From NCBI GenBank assembly GCA_027483535.1, contig JAIXUN010000003.1:372001-436000 (forward strand): DNA of 64,000 nt. The letters run 5' to 3'. The position numbers were made by a program, and so were the translations under genes. Below are positions 55,798 to 62,055 of this stretch, piece after piece. Numbering within the stretch: position 1 is the first letter of the stretch; every line of letters starts with the position of its first letter. Under the pieces are notes generated by a model. That model was not told where the DNA came from. It ran no database searches and was given only the letters and a program-made list of their open reading frames with translations. This stretch comes from a bacterium. Its GTDB lineage: Bacteria > Armatimonadota > Fimbriimonadia > Fimbriimonadales > Fimbriimonadaceae.

Positions 55798-57342
55798 TTA
55801 GTTCGCCAGAGGTGCAGGAGAGTTGGAATTGCCTTCTTGCCCCGCGAAGTAACTTCGCACTTTTTGGATGGCGTCAGCGTAAAGGGAGACTCGCACGATC
55901 ACATCGTCGTGGTTACCCGTTCTCGACCGATGGTCGACTCCGTCGAACCCGGGCGAATAAACAACCACCTCGTTGCCGTTGATCGCAGACAGGAACGGTT
56001 TGCCCGTGATCGCGTCCGTCGGAAGAGCTAAAGGCTCGTTGGAGTTCCGCCAGGGTTCCAGAAGCTTCATCACCATCACCTTCGTGGCCCCCGCGCGAGA
56101 CATGGATCGCAAAATATGGGCGCTGGCATCGGAGAAGGACACGGACGGGGTCGCGGGCAGATAGCTGATCCGATCGGGCTGACTCTGCGACTGGAGTTCG
56201 CTCACCCACATGGTGAATTCGCGAATCCGCTCGGCGGAAAGTTCTTTCTCTTCCGGCTTGAAGAACCCTAGAAGCTTTCCGTAGGTCTCGTAATAGCGAG
56301 CGTAAACGCCCCTTCCGAGGGTGTCATCCGCTTCCGGATCTTCATCTAGACACAACGGAACTCGTTTGCGATTCTTTTCCGCTGCGGCCATTGCCTTCAG
56401 CTTTCGATCGATCAACTTTTCCCGGAAAGTGGATGGCTTTTCTTCGACCTCGCCATCGTTCGGAACCGTCTCGAGGCTCGCCCATTCCATTGCTCCGTCG
56501 AGAGAATCCAGCCAGTACATGCGCGCGGTGGCGGCGAATCCGTGCGTCGAGGCGGTCATCAGCATGAATCGTTGGTTGAGCGCTTCGCCCTGAACGATTC
56601 TCTTCAAATCCGGGTGCTCTTCAACGTCGGTCAGAGCTTTGAAAAGGACCTTTAGCGCGGACTCATCGTCGGAAAATGCGGACGCCATCAGCGCGATGTT
56701 TTGAAGGGTTCGAGTCTTGATCGAAATCGACGCCAGCGCGGGGTTGATTCCCGGTTGTTCGGCTAGGAACATTGCTAGTCGATGCGATTGCGAGAACAGG
56801 TCCGACGCTTTCTCGTGTTGCGAATCCTTTAAGGCGATGAACGCCTTTCGTTCGAGTGCGGCTGCTGCGGCTTTCACTCCGCGATGGAACTCGAAATCTC
56901 GGGAAAAGCCGTTCCATGCCTTGTTCGTCCAGAAGCCCTTTTTACCGGCGGCTTCACTCGCCATTGCGATCAGTTTGTCGTAGGCTCCGATGCTGCCCTC
57001 GACCTCGGCGAATCGGTGCGCCGCCATGGCTCGCTGGATTTTGAGGTCGACTTCGGATCCAAGCGGTTGCCGGATATCGGCCATTGCCAGCAGGATCGGT
57101 TCGGCGTTTTCCGATCTCGGTTTTTGCACCGGCCAGATGTCTTCTTTTGTGATCGGGATCCCTACGGCAAGGGCGGATTGCTTGGCTTTATCGAACCCCT
57201 TAGCGGCGTCGCTGAAGTCGATCTGTTCGGGTGTGAAGGAGTTCGCGGCTACCAACGCGACCACAGCAAGGCCGACTCCCCCGGCAACAATTTTTCCGAG
57301 CCTGGTCTTGAGTGGGTTTGATCGGGGAACAAGGGTCGACAT
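55798..57342 (-). CDS. Membrane-anchored protein of a tandem family (3 of 3, divergent)
   Basis: The 514-aa protein begins MSTLVPRSNPLKTRLGKIVAGGVGLAVVALVAANSF (one transmembrane helix) and matches the family by position: GIPITKEDIWPVQKPRSENAEPILLAMADI, KGFWTNKAWNGFSRDFEFHRGVKAAAAALERKAFIAL and a degenerate tail ITGKPFLSAINGNEVVVYSPGFDGVDHRSRTGNHDDVIV in place of the YSVGPNGKD region. It is the furthest from the common ancestor. It is transcribed first of the three, followed by gene 2 and gene 1. Confidence 0.75.
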   Translation of the reverse strand: MSTLVPRSNPLKTRLGKIVAGGVGLAVVALVAANSFTPEQIDFSDAAKGFDKAKQSALAVGIPITKEDIWPVQKPRSENAEPILLAMADIRQPLGSEVDLKIQRAMAAHRFAEVEGSIGAYDKLIAMASEAAGKKGFWTNKAWNGFSRDFEFHRGVKAAAAALERKAFIALKDSQHEKASDLFSQSHRLAMFLAEQPGINPALASISIKTRTLQNIALMASAFSDDESALKVLFKALTDVEEHPDLKRIVQGEALNQRFMLMTASTHGFAATARMYWLDSLDGAMEWASLETVPNDGEVEEKPSTFREKLIDRKLKAMAAAEKNRKRVPLCLDEDPEADDTLGRGVYARYYETYGKLLGFFKPEEKELSAERIREFTMWVSELQSQSQPDRISYLPATPSVSFSDASAHILRSMSRAGATKVMVMKLLEPWRNSNEPLALPTDAITGKPFLSAINGNEVVVYSPGFDGVDHRSRTGNHDDVIVRVSLYADAIQKVRSYFAGQEGNSNSPAPLAN

Positions 57343-57668
57343 CAGTGGCTTCCCGTTGCGTTTGGTGCAACTCCCTTACACCTTACGAGGTTTGGTCTCG
57401 GGGTGGCACGTGGAATATGTCTTTGTCGTGAAACGCGTGGTCGGTATTCGTGATTCGTTTATGGGTGGTTTGTTGTCTCGGGTTTGAGGGCTCCAAAATT
57501 CCTCTCTTGGGCCTGTCTAGATTTATCGGGGCGCGGTGGTTAGGCTTGCGTTTTTGAACCCTCATCCGTCCCGGGGAGAGTGTGGTCCCGAGAATCGGGA
57601 CCGGGTGAGGGGTCCCGAATTCCCCTCCCTGGAGAGGAATTTGATCTTGGTCCCAGATACCATCTCCC

Positions 57669-57721
57669 AAAAGCGGCGGAGCCGCGACCATCATCGCAGC
57701 CCAGGGTTTCAACCCTGGGAA
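57669..57721 (+). repeat. Repeat R3, copy 1
   Basis: AAGCGGCGGAGCCGCGACCA, then TCATCGCAGCCCAGGGTTTC, ending AACCCTGGG. The second copy at 58378-58427 differs at a few bases. Downstream flanks (GGCGGAGCC.TGGCAA) also align, so a unit of about 130 bases is duplicated. Confidence 0.72.
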
Positions 57722-57852
57722 TGGGATGCAATGGTAATTCCAGAACGGCGGAGCCGTGGCAAGACAGTTTTTCCTCTTGTCGACGAGGTGCCCGGAGTAT
57801 CTGGTCGGTCCTCCGGACCTTCTCGGAGAGGAGTTGAAACATCTTCTGTCGG

Positions 57853-57903
57853 ACCCTCGCCCCTCTGGGGGAGAGGGTGGCCGAAGGCCGGGTGAGGGGT
57901 CCC
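57853..57903 (+). repeat. Repeat R2, copy 1
   Basis: A 50-base unit beginning CCCTCGCCCCTCTGGGGGAG and ending GGTGAGGGGTCC, repeated almost exactly at 58325-58373. A divergent inverted copy is at 58165-58219. Each unit has long self-complementary arms, as expected of a REP element. Confidence 0.75.
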
Positions 57904-58035
57904 ATATTCCCCTCTATGGAGGGGTGGCGCGAAGCGCCGGGGTGGTCTCCGGGATTGTGATCTTCGTTACGAGTGAGCCCGGATCAGATACGTGAACAAT
58001 TCGCTTGAAAAACGCGGGATGGCCTTCGATTCTGC

Positions 58036-58112
58036 CGACCACCCCGCCCCTGCCGGGGCACCCCTCCCGGGAGGGGAATTTGATCTCGGTCCCAGATACC
58101 ATCGCCCAATAG
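58036..58112 (+). repeat. Repeat R1, well-preserved copy
   Basis: GACCACCCCGCCCCTGCCGG, then the palindrome CCCCTCCCGGGAGGGG, then AATTTGATCTCGGTCCCAGA. Matched at 58546-58613 (nearly identical tail), at 57622-57668 (degenerate) and, without the tail, near 15909, 16108, 57905 and 58258. Confidence 0.75.
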
Positions 58113-58324
58113 CGGCTCCGCCGCTTTTCGTTTTGGCTCCCGATTCATCGGCGTCCTAGAGTTTCCGGACCCCTCACCCGCCCCTGCCGGGGCACCCTCT
58201 CCCCCGGAGGGGCGAGGGTTCTCATGGTCTACTTCTCCGTCACGTCACCCCGTCCTTTAAGGCCACCCCTCCCGGGAGGGGAATTGGGTGAGGACCTTTC
58301 GTCGCAAGTTGTCTGTATACGAAG

Positions 58325-58373
58325 CCCTCGCCCCTCTGGGGGAGAGGGTGGCCGAAGGCCGGGTGAGGGGTCC
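58325..58373 (+). repeat. Repeat R2, copy 2
   Basis: Nearly identical to 57855-57903. It is followed at once by an R3 copy (58378-58427). Confidence 0.75.
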
Positions 58374-58545
58374 GAGAAAGCGGCGGAGCCGCGACAATCA
58401 TCGCAGCTCAGGGTTTTAACCCTGGGTTTAGGAATCCGTCAAAAGCCGGAAGGGCGGAGCCCTGGCAATACGGATTTCCCTCTTGTAGAAAAGGTGTCCG
58501 GAGGACCGACCTGATACTCCCTCGTGGATGGTTATTCTTCCCGGA

Positions 58546-58613
58546 GACCACCCCGCTCCGATGGGGCACCCCTCCCGGGAGGGGAATTTGATCTCGGTCC
58601 CAGATACCATCTA
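58546..58613 (+). repeat. Repeat R1, second well-preserved copy
   Basis: GACCACCCCGCTCCGATGGGGCA, the palindrome CCCCTCCCGGGAGGGG and AATTTGATCTCGGTCCCAGA. About 60 bases match the copy at 58036, apart from the variable stem-loop. Confidence 0.75.
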
Positions 58614-58672
58614 CCTCGCCTCCCGACTACCAGGTAACTACCCGCCCCAACACTCACCCACCCGCAACGATC

Positions 58673-58709
58673 TATAATCTTTGTGAATTCGTATTCTTTG
58701 ATCGAATTC
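58673..58709 (+). promoter_or_regulatory. glgP: Putative glgP -10 box with an adjacent inverted repeat
   Basis: TATAAT (58673-58678) is 49 bp before the glgP ATG, with no good -35. Just after it, GAATTCG (58685-58691) and CGAATTC (58703-58709) form a perfect 7-bp inverted repeat with an 11-base centre. It covers the expected transcription start, so it could be an operator or a short hairpin in the leader. The remaining leader is very AT-rich. Confidence 0.45.
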
Positions 58710-58726
58710 TTTATTTTTGGTGAAAA

Positions 58727-60889
58727 ATGACCCTTCGAACCGCTGATATCGCCCCGATCGCCCTCCCCAAGGCGTTTTCTGGCTTAGACCGATTGGCGCG
58801 CAACCTGTACTGGGCGTGGCACCCAGAAGCCCAATCCGTCTTTCAACAAATAGACCCCGTGCTTTGGTCGCAAGGCGTCGGTCCGGTGCGGTTGCTGCAA
58901 GAAACCAAGAACCTCAACGAAGCCGCCAAAGATCGAAAAATCACGGCCGCGATTCGAAAAGCGGTGCGCAGATTCGACGCCTACATGGAAGAAACCGACA
59001 CCTGGTTCAACAACCAAGGCGGCGACAAGGACCGAACCATCGCCTACTTGTGCGCCGAATTCGGCCTGCACGAATCGTTCGCGCTCTACAGCGGCGGACT
59101 CGGAATCCTTGCCGGCGACCACGCCAAAGAGGCCAGCGACATGGGTCTGCCCTTCGTGGGAATCGGCCTCTTCTACCGCCGAGGCTTCTTTAAGCAGATG
59201 ATCGACCGCGACGGTCGGCAAGAGCATTTTTACGGCACATTCGCGCCGGAATCTTCCCCTGCGCTGGCCGTCATCGACCCCAAAACGAAGTCGCAACTGA
59301 AGGTCTCGGTGGAGCTTCCGGGGCGAATGGTTCACGCCGCGGTTTGGGCGATTCCGGTAGGCCGAATCAACATTTTGATGCTAGATACCGATCTCCCGGA
59401 GAACGCTGTCGAGGATCGACCGATCACTTCGCAGCTCTACACCTCCGGTCGAGACATGCGGCTGCACCAAGAGATCGTGCTGGGCGTGGGCGGCGCCAGA
59501 GCCCTTGCCGCGCTGGGAATCACGCCTTCCACGTGGCACATGAACGAAGGCCATTCCGCCTTCTTGCTTCTGGAAAGACTCCGCGACCTCACCGCCGCGG
59601 GTGCCTCGCTAAAAGATGCCCAGGCGAAGGTGAAGGCAGAGAGCATTCTCACCATTCACACCCCCGTACCCGCCGGCAACGAGCGGTTCCACGTAGACCA
59701 CGCTACCAAGGTTCTCGCGGGACTCCTGGAAGGATCCAAGCTCAAGATCGACGAGATTCTGGCACTGGGTCGAGACTCCGAAGACGATAAGGAGCAGTTC
59801 GACCTCACCGGATTTGCGCTGCGACACAGTCGAATGGCGAACGGCGTGAGCCTTTTGCACGGAGAAACCGCCGACGGAACCTGGCGCAAAGTCCACGGTC
59901 GAGAGATCATCGGGGTCACCAACGGCGTGCACATGCCCACCTGGCTGGGTGCAGAAATGAAGACCCTATTCACCAAGAAGGGGGCTTCGTTCGATCCGGT
60001 CACGGTTTTGGAAGTGGAGCCTCGGGAAGACGCCACCGCCAAGGCGCATCGTGCAGAGTGGAACAAGATCGATAAGGTCACCGATGGCGATCTTTGGCAA
60101 GCCCACATGAGGCAAAAGCGCGCTCTGGTGGAGTTCGCTCGGCGGCGATTGTTCTTGCAACACGCTCGGCACGGAGAGGGTCCAGATGAACTGCGCGAGT
60201 GGTTGAACAGTCTGGACGAGAACGCGCTGATCATTGGTTTCGCGCGCCGATTCGCCACCTACAAGCGGGCATCGCTGCTGTTCTCCAACGAGCGTCGACT
60301 CCTGAAGCTGCTCAACGACCCCAAGCGACCCGTGCGCATCGTCTTCGCGGGCAAGGCTCACCCGGCGGATCGCGACGGTCAGGCGTTGATCCAAAAGGTG
60401 TACGAGCAGACCCAGCGACCCGAGTTCAAGGGCAAGGTGTTCTTGCTCGAGGAGTACGACATGGAAGTGGGTCGCATGCTGGTGGGCGGCGTGGACGTGT
60501 GGCTCAACAACCCTCGACGACCCCTGGAGGCATCCGGCACCAGCGGAATGAAGGCGGCGGCGAACGGCGTTCCCAACGTGTCTATCTTGGACGGCTGGTG
60601 GGACGAAGGGTTCGACGATCGTCAGGGTCGGGCGAACGGCTTCGCGATCGGGGGTCGAGAGAGTTCCGCCGACGATAAGGAGCAGGATCGAGCCGACGCT
60701 CAGGCGCTGTATCGGATTTTGGAGAAGGAAGTGCTGCCGAAGTTCTTCCGCCGCGATCGTCGGGGCGTGCCTCGTCAGTGGGTGAAGATCATGCGGCGGT
60801 CCATTGCCAGCAGCGTGTACGCGTTCTCCACGTTCCGGATGTTGGAAGACTACATGGCGGAGATGATCGGTCTGAAGAAGACGCCGTAG
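58727..60889 (+). CDS. glgP: Alpha-glucan (glycogen/maltodextrin) phosphorylase, GT35
   Basis: The 720-aa protein is a short-type alpha-glucan phosphorylase with an N-terminal DUF3417-like stretch (LDRLARNLYWAWHPEAQSVFQQIDP). Core motifs follow: YLCAEFGLHESFALYSGGLGILAGDHAKEASDMGLPFVGIGLFYRRGFFKQ, HMNEGHSAFLLLERL and the PLP-lysine Lys609 in EASGTSGMKAAANGVPNVSILDGWWDEGF. It removes glucose-1-phosphate from the non-reducing ends of alpha-1,4-glucans in the cytoplasm. No glg genes are adjacent; upstream is only the repeat mosaic. Confidence 0.95.
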   Translation: MTLRTADIAPIALPKAFSGLDRLARNLYWAWHPEAQSVFQQIDPVLWSQGVGPVRLLQETKNLNEAAKDRKITAAIRKAVRRFDAYMEETDTWFNNQGGDKDRTIAYLCAEFGLHESFALYSGGLGILAGDHAKEASDMGLPFVGIGLFYRRGFFKQMIDRDGRQEHFYGTFAPESSPALAVIDPKTKSQLKVSVELPGRMVHAAVWAIPVGRINILMLDTDLPENAVEDRPITSQLYTSGRDMRLHQEIVLGVGGARALAALGITPSTWHMNEGHSAFLLLERLRDLTAAGASLKDAQAKVKAESILTIHTPVPAGNERFHVDHATKVLAGLLEGSKLKIDEILALGRDSEDDKEQFDLTGFALRHSRMANGVSLLHGETADGTWRKVHGREIIGVTNGVHMPTWLGAEMKTLFTKKGASFDPVTVLEVEPREDATAKAHRAEWNKIDKVTDGDLWQAHMRQKRALVEFARRRLFLQHARHGEGPDELREWLNSLDENALIIGFARRFATYKRASLLFSNERRLLKLLNDPKRPVRIVFAGKAHPADRDGQALIQKVYEQTQRPEFKGKVFLLEEYDMEVGRMLVGGVDVWLNNPRRPLEASGTSGMKAAANGVPNVSILDGWWDEGFDDRQGRANGFAIGGRESSADDKEQDRADAQALYRILEKEVLPKFFRRDRRGVPRQWVKIMRRSIASSVYAFSTFRMLEDYMAEMIGLKKTP

Positions 60890-60904
60890 GGTCGGCTTGG
60901 TTGT

Positions 60905-60937
60905 CGCCCCGCGATTCCGGTTCGGAGTCGTGGGGCG
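60905..60937 (+). terminator. Terminator-like hairpin after glgP
   Basis: CGCCCC and GGGGCG, extended by GCGA/TCGT pairing, form a stem just downstream of the glgP stop, followed by TTGTCATTTGT, a weak U-tract. Confidence 0.45.
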
Positions 60938-61058
60938 TTGTCATTTGTACCGATCTTGCAGGAACCTTCTTTTGCTTTGGTACAGGGTGATGTACGATGT
61001 CGGTGGGCGAGTGATAGGGTCGGCTTTCGGTGCGGCTTGAGGGCTTGAGAGTAAAGAG

Positions 61059-61451
61059 ATGGCTGCCGATCCCATAGTTGTTCAAACCGCCTGTGCGCTT
61101 TTAGTCTTGTTTCAGGTGGTGACTGCCGATCTGCACCTCCGAAACAAAGTCGCCAAGAACGTGTTCCCACTGCTTGGGGTGGTGCTGATGATGCAGTTCA
61201 TTGGCAAGTACGCGACACCGCTGGTCTACGGAGCGTTTTTCGTTTATCAAGTCTGCTGGTTCGGATACGTGATCCGCTACATGGTCCGAATATGGCGTGC
61301 TCGTACGGCTGAGGACGCTCAGGCAAAGATCGAACACATCGGATTCTTGTCTTTCTTAGTGTCGATGGTTACGGGAAGAGACGTCGCTACGCAACCTGTC
61401 GCAGTTTCCAGTACGGCGAGTGACCAGAAACCTAGCAGTCAAGGGGATTGA
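61059..61451 (+). CDS. Small membrane protein of unknown function
   Basis: The 130-aa protein is mostly hydrophobic: VVQTACALLVLFQVVTADLHL, NVFPLLGVVLMMQFIGKYATPLVYGAFFVYQVCWFGYVIRYMVRIW, and FLSFLVSMVTG near 105. Four helices or fewer are likely, with a basic loop (RIWRARTAEDAQAKIEHIG). No family is recognised. It has AGAG before its ATG and its stop almost touches the next membrane-protein gene, so the two are probably a pair. Confidence 0.65.
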   Translation: MAADPIVVQTACALLVLFQVVTADLHLRNKVAKNVFPLLGVVLMMQFIGKYATPLVYGAFFVYQVCWFGYVIRYMVRIWRARTAEDAQAKIEHIGFLSFLVSMVTGRDVATQPVAVSSTASDQKPSSQGD

Positions 61452-61452
61452 C

Positions 61453-61980
61453 TTGAGAACGGACGATAGTCCAAGCCTAGAGTCCGATAGGAACGGATCA
61501 TTTAGCAAGCGCATAAACGAGTCGTATTGGCGTGGAAGATCGCCAAAAGAAGCTAACGCGATCCTATTCCGAAACCTGAACGGTTTGGACGTGGCGCTGT
61601 TGCTAAGTATTCCCCTGCTCGTCCTAATGGGTGGAGCTTGGAGTGCAGTCACTTCGTGGTCTCTTATCCCGGGACTGACCTTGATTCTGGTTGTCACGGT
61701 CGTCGCCCTATCATTTCTCTTCAATCCACGGTACATGGATAGCCTCTTTCTGACCTTGGTCGGAACGGTCCTGCTCCTCTACGTGGGCTTCTCATTCTCA
61801 CCTTCGACTGGAGGGACGATGCTGTTTGGCGTCTGCGCGCTTCAGCCAATCAGCATCTTTGCTCGCAATCGGAGGATCAAGCTAGAGATGCTAGATGCAA
61901 AGGCGCGTGGAGTTGGCCCAGCGGTAAAAGAGACAGATAGGGCCGTCGCTCAATCACTCGATCAAAACCGAAGCGAGTAG
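61453..61980 (+). CDS. Small membrane protein of unknown function, second of a pair
   Basis: A TTG one base after the preceding stop, with AAGGGG about 7 nt upstream, seems a better start than the GTG 11 codons earlier. The product of about 175 aa has hydrophilic residues 1-45 followed by LDVALLLSIPLLVLMGGAWSAVTSW, LIPGLTLILVVTVVALSFLF, SLFLTLVGTVLLLYVGFSF and GTMLFGVCALQPISIFA, four membrane helices, and a charged tail. No known family is apparent. It probably forms a two-gene unit with the gene at 61059. Confidence 0.6.
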   Translation: MRTDDSPSLESDRNGSFSKRINESYWRGRSPKEANAILFRNLNGLDVALLLSIPLLVLMGGAWSAVTSWSLIPGLTLILVVTVVALSFLFNPRYMDSLFLTLVGTVLLLYVGFSFSPSTGGTMLFGVCALQPISIFARNRRIKLEMLDAKARGVGPAVKETDRAVAQSLDQNRSE

Positions 61981-62055
61981 CGGAGTCCACCCCAGCACCG
62001 CCGACCCCGTCCGACGTAAAATCAGACCACCTCGCAACGGAGCGAAGAGAAGACC

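Larger units (their letters stand above)
57343..58672. repeat. 1.3-kb intergenic mosaic of REP-like palindromic repeats
   Basis: No convincing gene lies here; the small ORFs in the track are composed of repeat DNA. At least three repeat types are interleaved. Type R1 has GACCACCCCG, a variable stem, CCCCTCCCGGGAGGGG, and a tail AATTTGATCTCGGTCCCAG. Type R2 begins CCCTCGCCCCTCTGGGGGAG. Type R3 begins GCGGCGGAGCCGCGAC. R2 with R3 recurs as a block (57669-57903 and 58324-58505) in reversed mutual order. R1-type DNA also flanks the DUF559 gene 42 kb away. The extent of each unit is estimated by eye. Confidence 0.75.

Noticed and set aside
57536-58514. Several ORFs of 60-120 codons in the repeat mosaic
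   Set aside because: They are open only because the palindromic repeats are GC-rich; the same peptides reappear wherever the repeats do.
57343-58672. CRISPR array
   Set aside because: Repeats are of several types and 50-130 bases long, not equally spaced, lie in both orientations and have no unique spacers or cas genes nearby.
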